Origin: Branchiostoma lanceolatum
Lineage: Eukaryota; Chordata; Leptocardii; Amphioxiformes; Branchiostomatidae
Assembly (NCBI RefSeq): GCF_035083965.1
Contig: NC_089727.1
Location: 17,064,769-17,128,768, forward strand
Direction: 5' to 3'
DNA: 64,000 nucleotides
Numbering within the stretch: position 1 is the first letter of the stretch; every line of letters begins with the position of its first letter. The translations under genes and the position numbers were made by a program. Shown piece after piece: positions 39,970-51,300 of the stretch. The notes beneath the pieces are model-generated. The model was given only the letters and a program-made list of their open reading frames with translations, ran no database searches and was not told the origin of the DNA.

Positions 39970-41299
39970 AAACTCCTCAGCAGGGGTGGAAACTTTGATC
40001 TCCAAGCAGATGTTGGGGAGGCGAAAGTGTTACGTTTTCCAAGTTCCCCTTCTCTACGAAGAGGATGCAGCCTGTCAGCTTATCTGTGTTTTTGAGTAAC
40101 AAAACCATGATAGAGAGAATAAAACACGCTATATTTGTTAACATGACAACAACCCCCAATCTCTGACCGATTGTGACGTTATAGGAAGTCTGCGAAGGAG
40201 GCTAACTTTAATGATACAGACGTTTCTATTCTAATCAAAATGAAACAGCATATTTCAAGGCACATATCAAAGGTCAAATATTGAACCTCCTAAGAGAACC
40301 AAACTGAGAATTCCTTTAATTTTTTTATGTCTATCTCTTTAAGTATACCAAGTAAAACCATTGTCATTCCAGAGTATGTATCCGTGAATTGTTAGCAGTA
40401 ACACCTAGCTTAAGTGCACTGTGAACCAGTCAGTATTGCCCTGATGAAGACGACAGACAGTCATCGAAACGTCGTCTTTTTGTAAATACTTGGTTGTGAA
40501 TAAAAGAACCTTGCTATTCAGAGAGTATGTAATTTTAATAGTGGACTAGCTAGTTCATGAACAACCTTTTACATGGTAGAATAAAAAAGCAATCAAATTA
40601 TGACTTGACTCTTCCATGACGTAGCTCTTATAGTTGCCTTTATTTCTCTTGAAGCATATAAAGAACTACAAAGAAAAACGTCCAGCCTACAAATGCAGTC
40701 GAGATAAGAATTTTCCATATACACTGTACTCATCATTAAAATTCAAGGTGAGAAAAAAAGTAGTAATGGACTTTCATTTACTATTAATCTAGAAAATGCT
40801 GTTTTTCTAAATACTTTTCATTCCTTCAAAAATCAAGTTATTCCTGTAAAACATCTTTGATTGCTTGTTATTGTGATGATATTTTCACAATCTCTCGACA
40901 CGGCCGGTCAGTCATTTCATGGATATTCATCAAGAATTGAAATGCGTAAAAGTCAACTTCATTGTGTGTTCTATTGTTGCCAAGCAAATAATTCCAACTA
41001 CCGTTGGTTTCTTTATTGGAAATTGCAGCAAGACAACCGTTGGTTGAAGATACAGTTGTCACAGGTAAAGAAATACGACTGTTTGTACACATGTCGTTAC
41101 ATGAGAAGCAAATGGATATTTCAAAGGAGAAGTCCACGTTCAAAATTTTTGGTACATATCAGGGTACAGTTCTCCGCTAGGGGGCGGTTGTAGAAGCTCA
41201 ATGATGCATGCCAGCTTTGGTACACAGCAGACTGCAGTTCATCAGAATTCCGCTAAGTGGTGGCTCAGTGGGATGAGGCACGATATTCTTATAGACGTA
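39970..41299. other. Spacer with repeat debris, no gene seen
   Basis: It contains a CTGATGAAG...CGAAACGTC motif with a following AATAAAAG (about 40440-40510), typical of a retroelement 3' end. Open frames of about 100 codons at 40861-41193 on both strands lack recognisable domains; part is probably the 3' UTR of receptor C. Confidence 0.4.
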
Positions 41300-44200
41300 T
41301 TATTGCCAATGCCAGGTTGTTGCGAGGCCACAGTAGAGGGTCTTTATGATGAGGGTAGCAACCCCAGCTGCTACTAAACCACCAAAGCTGGCGCCTATTC
41401 AGACATAAGAAACAATATGTGTTTAATGAAAACAATGACAATGACAATGACAATGAACTTTATTGCATATTCATGCCTAAAATTCAATCATCAGTTGAAA
41501 AATTTGAAACACTGACGTCATATAGTTCAATTATCAGGCGAGAAGGCGTCAGCACGGCATAGGCTGCAAACTGTGGAAATCCCAGAACTTTGACGGACTT
41601 ATGTGAAACAACTTGAAGTAAGAATTTGACTTTGGAATATATCAAGCATAGCATAGAAGGATTCTCAATTTTTTGTGTAGCTTTCCTTTAAAAGAACAAA
41701 GTTTGTTTTTTCAAAACTATAAATTTTCAGTCTGCAAATGAAATGCGTTTGTTTTAAAGGGGCTGTCGAACATTGATTCTTCTGCAACAAATAATGTCAC
41801 ATAAAAAAGTCTGTCTTCAACCATAGTCCCTTTTGTGTCCTGCTATGTTGTGTTGTTTTCGTTTTTGTGTTGTACTCGTGTTGTGCTCTGTTGTACTGAG
41901 GCATGGGCACTTCTCTTATAGCCTGTGTCCTAGGGTAAGACTTACCATTCTTGGAAGTCGAAGCTAGTGCTGAGGACGTAGGCTGTCTTGTTCTCATGTC
42001 AGCGTTGGACAACGAGGCCGTAATGTTGCTTCCAGCTGGTCCTATGGGTGCTTCGGAAAGAGGTAAAAACGTAGAGATCACCTCAGCTGGTCCTATGGGT
42101 GCTTTAGAAAGAAGTAAAAGCGTAGAGGTCACCTCAGCTGGTCCTATGGGTGCTTTAGAAAGAGGTAAAAGCGTAGAGGTCACCTCAGCTGGTCCTATGG
42201 GTGCTTCGGAAAGAGGTAAAAGTGTAGAGGTCACCACAGCTGGTCCTATTGGTGCTTCGGAAAGCTAGAGGTAAAAGCGTAGAGGTCACCACAGCTGGTC
42301 CTATTGGTGCTTCGGAAAGAGGTAAAAGCGTAGAGGTCACCTCAGCTGGCCCTATGGGTGCTTCGGAAAGAGGTAAAAGCGTAGAGGTCACCTCAGCTGG
42401 TCCCATGGGTGCTTTGGAAAGAGGTAAAAGCGTAGAGGTCACCTCAGCTGGTTCTATGGGTGCTTCGGAAAGAGGTGAAAGCGTAGAGGTCACGCCATCT
42501 GGTCCTATAGCTATAAAGGTGCTTCGGAAAGAGGTAAAAGCGTAGAGGTCACCTCAGCTGGTCCTATGAGTGCTTCGGATAGTGGCGAAAGCGTATTTCA
42601 ACATTACTCACCTACGGTACTAGTGTTTTCGCAAAATTGGACCAAATGTAAGAGCCCTAACATTTAATTGCACAGATTTATGTATAGGGTGCTTCGGAAA
42701 GAGGTAAAAGCGTAGATAGAAGGCACCTCAGCTGGTCCTATGGATGCTTCGGAGAGGTATTTCAACATCAGTCACCAACGGTGACTTTGTATTATGTTTT
42801 GTCAAAACCGAGCCAAATATAAGAGCGTTAAAAGTTTTGCACAAATATATGCGAAGACGCCAAAACGTCATCAACACCAACCCGAAACCGTGGCTTTGAT
42901 TCATTGAACCATACAAGCAATGGTTATATTCAAAACGCCTGTTACGAGTATATACCCAGCATCAAGCGATTGACCTAGACATTCATATTGCTCTACAATA
43001 TTAGGCTTTCTCTTACCGGTGACGTCACAGCCCAGGAGTTCCATCCGAAGAGCTGGAAGTCCGTGCCAAGTCGCTGGGTGGAGCTGTATCAGCCGTGTAA
43101 CGATGGGCCTGTCAAACATGTTCGTCTTCTGTCCAGCTGCGTCGGTATTCCCAGGAAACCTCTCTGGAGACTAGTTACATTAAAAAACAACACTTTAATT
43201 TACTTCGGTCAAGCTCCCACTAGGACCATACTCAAAAGCCTTTTCCACTCACTGTACGCTGGCCATTATCAGGGATTTAAACTTCGACTTTCATATTTGT
43301 CAGGCTGGCCTCAGCTCTTATGTTGTCTTGTTGTTGCGTGAAATGAAAAGTATTAGTCCTCATTTACATGCCGTTTGAAAAGTGACTAGATCTAAGCTTA
43401 TGTGGTGACATTATCTTTGTGTTCTCTCTATGCTTTCGCTTGCGACCAGGCCGTAACAATACATAGAATACATAGATTATCATAATCGTTTTCATTCAAC
43501 GTCAGTTCAATCGATTTGTGAGACTGGTCAGGAATACATGAGTATCTTCTTATGAAAAATGTAGTTCAACATTTTTTTATTATTTTTTTTATTTTTATCA
43601 AAAAAACACAGATTTATCCAGAATATATGTCAATGTTACAGAAAGGTATGTTGGTATCTTACAAGCACGATATGTTACAATGTTTGCACCAAAGATTATA
43701 TGTGTTACTGTACATATACTGGCAGGATAGTCCAAGATTAAACCACATATCAAATAAAGTTAATGCAATTCAACATACCGTTACGTTATACTGGTCTCTT
43801 ATGATATCCCAGCCCAAATTGGTGTCAAGGTAGAGAATGCGGTAACTTGTGATCCAAAACTTGTCTTGTGGGCCATCGTACCCCTGGGTGATGACACCTG
43901 TAACTGTTTTCGGTTCCCCCAGGTTCACCTGTATCCATGACCCCGTGGTCAGAGCCAGGTTCGGCAGCCAGGCAAAGTCTCCGTTTAACCGTGCGTACCA
44001 AGGCCACCACACGCCGAAAAACGTAGCTACAGACGAGGACGTGATGTCTAGGTCCTGTATGGTCCTGTCTTCCATTCCAAGTGCCCTAGGACAGACTAGA
44101 AATACACAGGTATTGGGTTGGGGTAGTGCTGCGTACCTAAACGTAACATCAGGTACAGGTACCGGTACAGAGGTTTAGGTACAGGTCCGGACCTGTACCT

Positions 44201-45494
44201 GAACAATTTGAAAAATTAACATGTGTTCTAGCTCCTGAACTTCTTCAATAATGACAGAACCATAAATAAACAGTCAACAACTTGTCAGTATCTTTATTCA
44301 AAAAACATAACTAGGTTCCTACCGCCAAACTCCCTTGGCCTTGCTATCAAAACTCCCGACCTGCCTGAATGATCTGTTGCATATTATATACGCTATTCCA
44401 AGGTGCCACTTTGGTCACGTTTAATTTGGTGTTGCAAGAGGCCATGAGGTCAGGAGATCAGTCACAAAATAAGCACATACTTTATATCGGTACAGTACCG
44501 GTACTTCATGATCCGGTATTTTGTACCTGTACCTAATCCGTTTTTACGGTACAGTACCGGTACGCAGCACTAGGTTGGGGCCTGCCAAAATTAAAGACTT
44601 CTGATGACCAGCAAAACTATTGATACGACTAAGTAACTCTATCCCACACGTTTTATTCTAATTCTGAAACCCGCTGTCAATAATACTCTGACTACAAAAA
44701 TGTTGGTGATGGTTAATTCAGAAATGTTCGCGACTTCGCGGTGATTTAATGTTCGCGGATTTCGCGGTGAACTCTCTTTACCGAGAACTTAAAACAACCA
44801 CGAAAAGCCGTTCCATTGTGTAAGACTGTAGCGCTACTATTTCAAACGCGAACTCAAAACCACCGCGAACACTCCATATTCACCCTACCGCGAAATTAAA
44901 TTCTGCATTTACTGTATGCAGGTGACGCTGTTCAAGTCGCCTTATTCAAAGATCTGTTCAAAGCTGTGATGACAGTTTCTTCCAAAGTTGACGTTCGTCA
45001 AAAGCGTACTTGTACTTGTAAAATGTAGGTTCTCAAATCACAGTGGAGCTGCAAAGCTAAGATCAAATTTCAGTTAGCGTCGGCAAATGTTCTTTTGAGG
45101 TGTTCCATCTCGCGTGTATGACGTCATTCCCGCCACAACGTGTAATACGTCACCCATTAGAACTAACTAGTAGAAACCTTTCACTACGTAGGTGAAGGAC
45201 GTGCGAGTAAACAAAAAGTTGTAACTTCCTGTCAACAGAATTGAAAAGGAAGCCCAAACAAAACCTAATTTCAATGGTCCAATTGTTCTGCTTTTTCTAG
45301 TCTCCAAGAACTATTCCTTCACACATCTTTGACGTACGGCCTTGTGGTAGCCGTGCTCATGCCTTCGTTTCAAATCTGAATGGACAATGAAAACACATAC
45401 CGTCATTTTTCGTCTCCGATGCTACTTCATCACTGAGTAGACAGCCGATACTCAGGTACACAAAGAACCGAGGAACCACTCGAAAGTTGAGCAT
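41300..45494 (-). CDS. Receptor C: F5/8C + repeat stalk + membrane segment, short tail
   Basis: Exons are 45401-45494 (signal peptide with VVPRFFVYLSIGCLL), 43779-44095 and 43017-43161 (F5/8C: LGMEDRTIQDLDITSSS, WYARLNGDFAWLP, GSWIQVNLGEPKTVTGVITQG, then ATWHGLPALRMELLGCDV), about 42237-41946 (stalk of 17-residue repeats EVTSTLLPLSEAPIGPA), and 41300-41394 (GASFGGLVAAGVATLIIK membrane segment). The protein ends after KTLYCGLATTWHWQ. All fixed junctions are phase-consistent. Unlike A, B and F it has no LCCL or Sushi domain and none of the shared tyrosine tail. It could therefore be a non-signalling or decoy form. The stalk exon's 5' end is uncertain because each repeat unit could serve as acceptor. 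Confidence 0.75.
42020..42600 (-). repeat. 51-bp VNTR encoding the receptor C stalk
   Basis: About ten units of GCTGGTCCTATGGGTGCTTC...GTAGAGGTCACC (plus-strand reading) are present. On the gene strand each unit encodes EVTSTLLPLS(E/K)APIGPA and contains CCTCTTTCCGAAG|CA, a plausible 3' splice site in the correct phase. Irregular units (extra CTAG at about 42266, ATAGCTATAA at about 42510) change the frame. Degenerate units continue to about 42760. Confidence 0.9.
44124..44572. mobile_element. hAT-like MITE with TAGTGCTGCGTACC ends, copy 3
   Basis: Ends TAGTGCTGCGTACC and inverse, with a perfect 8-bp target duplication GGTTGGGG (44116-44123 and 44573-44580). Related to 3954-4415 and 20824-21256, and it supports a hAT origin for that family. 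It lies in intron 1 of receptor C. Confidence 0.8.
44710..44920. repeat. MITE-like palindromic repeat with CGCGAA motifs
   Basis: TTCGCGGTGA...and the inverse ...ACCGCGAA flank a short interior, and the right end is AATTCTGCATTTACTGTA. Looks like a degraded MITE in intron 1 of receptor C; no target duplication seen. Confidence 0.4.
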
Positions 45495-45618
45495 GGATGA
45501 TTAGTTAGCAAGATACACAAAAAGTAGAAAGAACGCGAGAAGAATTCCAGGCCAAATCTTGCGATCTGCGTTAAGTTCTGGTCAGTACACTATGCGTTGG
45601 CGTTGTTGCCACAAGTAG

Positions 45619-45628
45619 GTGACGTCAC
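45619..45628. promoter_or_regulatory. CRE-like palindrome GTGACGTCAC upstream of receptor C
   Basis: Lies 125 bp before the start codon, the same spacing as in receptor A and close to that in B. Confidence 0.6.
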
Positions 45629-45931
45629 ATGAGGGCTTGATTGGTCAAGATAACGTATTGAGAGAGAAATGTTTTTACAAGTAGTGTTAGGAATGAGATT
45701 GGCATAGTGCCCAGGTTCTACCATGCATTACCATATGAGAAATTACAGAAAAATCACGCTCGTTTGTAAGACTTGCTCATCCGGTGGTGCATTGTTACGA
45801 ATTACATACAAATATTACTCCCTGCACAGACTTTACTGAATGCGAAGCTGACTAACTCGTCGATTCCCTCGAATTCACCCAGGAAAGACAGACCGAAAAG
45901 CCCTATTAATTCTGGTCCGGAAATGCAAGAA

Positions 45932-46125
45932 CCTGACGTCACCTATTGTGACCTAACAATTGATAAATTCAATCATCAGGCGAGTAGCCGTCAGTACGGC
46001 GCAAGTTGCAAATGGCGGGAGAGCCCTGAACTTTGACGGACTTATATAAAACAAGTGAGGACTTAACTTTGGGGTATATTTAGCAAAGACTTTTCAATTT
46101 CAAGTTTAGCCTTTCTTTAAAGTGC
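45932..46125. repeat. Diverged duplicate of 41505-41705
   Basis: Shared blocks are TGACGTCA, TCAATCATCAGGCGAG versus TCAATTATCAGGCGAG, GAACTTTGACGGACTTAT and TAGC(C)TTTC(C/T)TTTAAA. The two copies bracket the receptor C gene in direct orientation. The right copy keeps an open frame (EPDVTYCDLTIDKF) that resembles a signalling tail, but no exon context is visible. Confidence 0.5.
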
Positions 46126-46349
46126 TGCATGGGAGGTTTTATGTTATAACGAGACATTGATGTGTCTTATTCCACTGATTCGACGTTCCATGGTCTTTAT
46201 TTAGTTATTCAATTTCTAGTATAGTTACATCAATGTGATCAACGTCCGTATGCCTCCGTATATTCTTGGTTTACTTGAGTAAATGCTAGAAAGATAGCGA
46301 TAGCCACAAGTAATCTAGTTGGCAATAATGAAGTGTCAAGAAAATGGAA

Positions 46350-47085
46350 GTCTAATTTGAATGGTAGCACCCCACTTTCTGTTTGCAGACCTGAACAATA
46401 TGATAGTACTTGGTTTAATCAGAGGAAGACTAATAGAGATATGTATAGATTTTTTGGACATCTCTTAAATTAACTGATGTCCCACACAATGTGCAATTAT
46501 AATGGCTGTACCTCTTTGACACTCCAATCCCATGGAAACAAGTTTTTAACTCCATATTAAGATGTACCATTGACCCAACTTCTAGATTGTTCCAATATAA
46601 ACTTATTCATAAAATTCTGCCTACCAATGGACTTTCATATATATGGAAGTGTGTAGATAGTCCATTAGGCTCCCTTTGCCATGTTGAAGAAAAAACTTAC
46701 ACTCATGTCTTCTGGGATTGTATCGGTGTAGTCTCCTTTTGGAATAAAATATAAAAAAAACTGGTATTACAATGAAACGGGACAAAATTTACATTTAAAC
46801 CTTTCAATGTTATATTTGGAAATTTAGCATCGGAAAATTGTCTTGAAAATCTTATAATATTATGGGCCAAAGGATTCATTTTTCAAAGCAGAGGCAAATC
46901 AAACCTACATTTTCAAACATTTCTTAACTACGTTAATTTATTCCACCAATGTTATCGCGACAAGGAGGGGAAAACAAGAAACACTAAGGGAAATGGAATA
47001 GTTTTTGTTATACTTTATGATGTCTTTATTTGCTGGATGGTGTTTTATGTGTTGTTGTATTATTTTGACTAATAAAAAATATAAT
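46350..47085 (+). mobile_element. Degenerate L1/Tx1-like LINE 3' end
   Basis: Broken frames read WKQVFNSILRCTIDPTSRLF, QYKLIHKILPTNGLSYIWK and THVFWDC...FWNKI, the pattern of the domain after the reverse transcriptase in L1-like LINEs. Several stops. It ends near an AATAAAAAATATAATG tail. Confidence 0.7.
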
Positions 47086-47191
47086 GAAGTGTCTATTTGC
47101 AAAATCATGCCCGAAGGCTAATTGCATACACGTACACAGTATCGAAGTAAAAGTAAAACATAGGAGAACAACCCCCCAAATGTCTAATCAA

Positions 47192-47640
47192 CTATAAGGA
47201 GCTATCTTTACTATCATCTATGTGAGGCTTGACTTCTACTTTGAAGGCAGTGGATAATGAACTGTTTTGCATAATGAGTGGGTTTTGTGATTTTAGTAGA
47301 AACGTAGTCTTTTGGGGATCATCCAAATGGTAAATGCTTTGGGAAATTGTGGCAACTCTTTGAAATTCTGTTTCTTTCGGTCTCGACGTGAATGCACTGA
47401 CTAATAGAATGTATTTCAAGTCATTTTCCATTGCATTCGTAGAGCAATATTTGCATAATCTCTCGTGGACAGGCTCTCTATAGTGGCCCCTTTCTATCTC
47501 TAGTGGATGTGCATTTATTACTAGTATTATCTTACATATGGTGGATCGCTTATCAAACTCATTGTGATATAGAGAAATTTCCACCGAGTATTGACGTTAA
47601 GTCTGAGCTTACCGTTATCTACGGACAATTGGTGAAAAAC
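47192..47640 (-). mobile_element. LINE reverse-transcriptase tail fragment
   Basis: The frame reads INAHPLEIERGHY, ERLCKYCSTNAMENDLKYIL and SRPKETEFQRVATIS. This is the usual RHxLxIExGRY, ERxCxxC...xExExHFLxxC pattern near the C-terminus of LINE polyproteins. The final cysteine is lost. Not a host gene in my view. Confidence 0.55.
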
Positions 47641-48238
47641 GTTTGAACATACATATCAGTCAGTCTTCTCTTTAAATATATTCTTATTGCCTAGCGCAGT
47701 TGGTGTTCCATAAGAAAGAATAACTTGTATCATAAACTATTCCGTTAGAATGTGCAGCCAGCTTGCAACTATTTAAAACTATATAGGAGCCATTGCAACT
47801 ATATAATAATAGCCAGTCTCTGGAAAGTGAAATTTACAATTATACCGCCCGATATGAAGTCTACGTGTCCACAGCAATATTGTAAACCCGTGGTATGCCT
47901 ATATATCGGCGGATGCAGACAATGAAGAGCACAACAAACCTCTGTAGATAGCTCGGCGCTGCTTCTCATTGAAGACGCCATGTTAACCCTCAAACACCCG
48001 AACCCTTTTTTGCGACTGTCTTCTATAATGTCAACAGTATTGTGCCAATCTCCCTAGAAAATTAGGAGAGGTTAGAATAGCTGCCTACTGACGAAGTCAC
48101 GAAATGAATTTTTTTCGATCAAACATGTTCAAATGGCATATCAAAATCCACGCCTGGGGTCAAAAATGACTCCACTAGGGTGTTACAGCTTGTTTACATC
48201 GGGATCATATGAAGTCACGCGCGCGCGCTAGATTGTGC

Positions 48239-48248
48239 TCTCGCGAGA
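48239..48248. promoter_or_regulatory. TCTCGCGAGA palindromic promoter element
   Basis: The 10-bp CGCG element is known from TATA-less animal promoters. It sits next to a GCGCGCGCG run, 60 bp beyond the stop codon of the VioB-like gene. A short open frame starting MASSMRSSAEL on the minus strand begins at 47981. What it drives, if anything, is unclear. Confidence 0.4.
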
Positions 48249-48306
48249 AAATTTCAAATGGCCGCGGTATTTGGATAGGGGTCTATTGCAAGCTGCCGCC
48301 TTGTGT

Positions 48307-51300
48307 TTACACGGAGTCCTCATCACGTTGATCGTGAAACTCAAAGGTTGGTGCGGCGTTTGGCCCGATCTCGGGATCTCCATCCGGGTCCACTGGCGTC
48401 CGCACAAGCTTTTTACCCCAAGCAGTAAGTGATGACATCATGCCCATGCAGTCCTTGATCTTGTCCGGGGCTCCGTTGAAAGCTTCGTGGATGCACTTCA
48501 GCAGACCTGTGTAGATCTTGTTGAAGTTGTCAGAATATTTGCGAACTTGCGATCCTGGAGGGTATCTCTCGGTCTGTGGGTTGGAAACGGTCGGCCAGAC
48601 ACCATCTTCAAAGAAAGGCACAAGTTGGCCAACGAAGCTGAATGTCTTGGTACAGTTCATGCGTTTGTCACATGGAAAAAAGTTGTCAAAGCACTGTCCC
48701 AATTCTGTGGCATCTGGGTCTGTTTCCATAAGCTCCCGTCCGTGCACCACCTCAGCAAACTTGAAGAAATGTGAAATCTCGTCCGTTTCGTCAAACGGCT
48801 GGCAAGGGTCGCTCCCTTCACCCTCGAAAACGATGTCCAATATAGCAGCTACCGCGCTGGGAAGATCATGCACTGCAATCGGGGAACTGTCCTTGTTGCC
48901 AAACCATTGCTCACTGCTTATTTGCCTTGTTCTGTCACCCGTAAACAGATCATCGTCTGCCTTATTCTGTAGTATGATCATGGGGCAGACGATCAGATGG
49001 ATGTACATGCCACCGATGGTCTGAGGCCTTGTCGTTGTCTCAGAACACCGTCGGAAGATTTCCTCCCAAGTTTTCATATCGCCGTCATTGCTGTATTTCA
49101 TGATGCGGTTTCTATGAGTGCGGAGATACTGAGCCACACCACAACCCGCCATCTCACAGTTTGGCCTCTCTATCCCCTGGAAAACGGTTCGAATCTGGTT
49201 CAATGAGCATCTCGCGAGCTTTACCACAACACCAGGGTTAGCGCCCCCTGGAAGTGGTGCTGGGTATGACTGTACTACGGACGGATGGTTCAATAATGGC
49301 GCACCACCAATCGCGTTCAGAAGGTTGGAAACCAGAGTCATGTGTTTCATCTCATCGACAACGACAGTCTTGATCAAGGCCGCTACCTCTTTGTTGTCGC
49401 CATCTTTAATCGAGAACAGCGCACTCAGATAGGGAGGAATTGTGGCCAGTTCTATCTGAAGAGCTACCTGGAGGTTCCTTTTTAGTTCCGCTAAGGTATG
49501 GGTGGTCGTACCCAATAATGGAAGGTTTGAGGATGAGTCAAGGTTGTCTATCCATGACAAAATCATTTCTCGTTTTTTTGGAGAGAGATCTCTGGTCACC
49601 GGCATGTAGTTGGGATTCGTTTCAGGGAGAGTAAGAGTGTGTCTGAGCAATTTCTTTTTCCTAGTAACATCCTCGTAGCTTGCAAGGTTGATTATTGGCT
49701 TCATGACGGGATAGAGATTAGCGTACTGTTGGAATATTGGGTAGACATGTTCGTACCAGGTCACTTCACCGGGAGTGAAAGTGTACTCGGAATACAGATG
49801 AACTGAGATCATTAAGTCCGGAACCTTTAAGTCTATTCCATTGGCTCCCTTCTTGGCCATGATACCGTACGTGTATACCTGGCCATCTAGTTGCTGTTCC
49901 CTCCTAGGCTCCCCTGGATTGCTGGACCGGAATCTTATCGTAGAAATGCCGTTGTCATCAGAGGGTTTAATGCTGACAACATGTATTGCTGGATTCAAGT
50001 CGTCTTGGAGCGAGATGGGGCTGGTGAAAACCGATTTGGCAGATCTGCCAAACTGGAAAGTGCGAAAATGCATGTCCCATTCACTGTTGGGCTCCTTCCG
50101 CACAACACGATTGCCAATGGCCTCAACGAACAAGCCGTCGGGTCTTTCCTCCAACACCGCTTCGCATTGCGATGGGGTTCTTTGCTGTATTATTGCTAAT
50201 GGAGTATTCCCAATTGTTTCGATTGCTACGTGTTTAACGGAAAGCCTTATCATGCCTGCATTCCTCTGAAACCATGCATTTCCACCGACTCTGATTTCTC
50301 CGAGGTTGTATGCATCGTTGTCCAGAAGTTCGCATCTTTCCTTCGTTCCGTTGTATTGAAGAAGATAGAGGGGACCGCCTGATGGTTCGAGAAGATTACC
50401 TTTGATGTCGAACTTCACCCTGTTAGCAAAGTCAAGCACTACATTCTTCTTGTTGACGTCAACATAGAATGGAACGTGATTGCCATCACCTCTCCACAGC
50501 ATTCTTTTGTACGGGCCATAGGGAAGACGATGCCTTGACACCGCTGCATATATGGTCCCAACCACACGGCCATACGGGAAGTCTGGAGACTTGGAGTCCG
50601 TTACCATGTTGTAGACGTTGAGTTTGACGTGCAAGTTAAACCCATGCATGTGGCGGAGAGACATGACCTGCTGTATGAAGTTGGAATGTCTTGCTAGAGA
50701 CCCATCGATCCACTTCGTATTTTGCAAAGTCGACAACCAGACCGCAGAAAATCGCGTATCCGAAGTGCTGCAGTCCAGTTCTTCACAGGACTCGTGGATA
50801 TGGTTGAATGACCGTGGTACGAGGTCCCCTTTGAAGAACCCATCCACACCTACCACGAGGCCCCATATCTGACTTTGACCTTGGTTGAACGGATCCAGGT
50901 CGACCAGCTTGCCTGCAGTGGTGCTGTCCGAGCCTAGGTAAGAAAAGTAACTTCATTAATTAATGCATACGCATTTGTACCTATATGTAGCATGACTAAA
51001 TCGCGCTCCTAGCGGGAGGCCCGACGGTTACCGGGGGGTCATTAACCCCAGCCAGGCTATATTTGTACCTAACTTATCCCCCCCCCCCCGAAACTGAGGT
51101 CACCTGTGCACAGTTTTATAATGTACACTGTCATTTTGCCAAGTCCACGCACATGTGTAATTCTGAACATCCTAGCACATAGTCATCCTCCCAGCTGACC
51201 CGATATGTTCGGTTCGTTACCTCCCATTGCGGCCCTGCCCTTTCGAGCCCCGGAACACGCTTCTGGCGACGTCGCCTCCAAAACAGCTTCAGCCAATCAG

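Noticed and set aside
40440-40510. Hammerhead-ribozyme-like CTGATGA...GAAAC
   Set aside because: A weak stem I (GTATT/AATAC) can be drawn, but no proper stem III with cleavage site forms. The phrase is common near 3' ends of retroelements.
40861-41193. 110-codon plus-strand frame and 91-codon minus-strand frame
   Set aside because: No recognisable domain, no splice context, and low-complexity AT-rich surroundings. Probably 3' UTR of receptor C.
42020-42600. CRISPR-like regular repeats (also 61883-62480)
   Set aside because: Units are contiguous, without unique spacers, and the genome is eukaryotic. One encodes a protein stalk and the other is an intronic minisatellite.
47192-47584. 130-codon minus-strand frame as a host gene
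   Set aside because: It matches the pattern of LINE polyprotein C-termini (IERGHY, ERLCKYC) and lies beside another LINE fragment.
48487-50872. Numerous plus-strand open frames
   Set aside because: Antisense shadows of the single long VioB-like exon.
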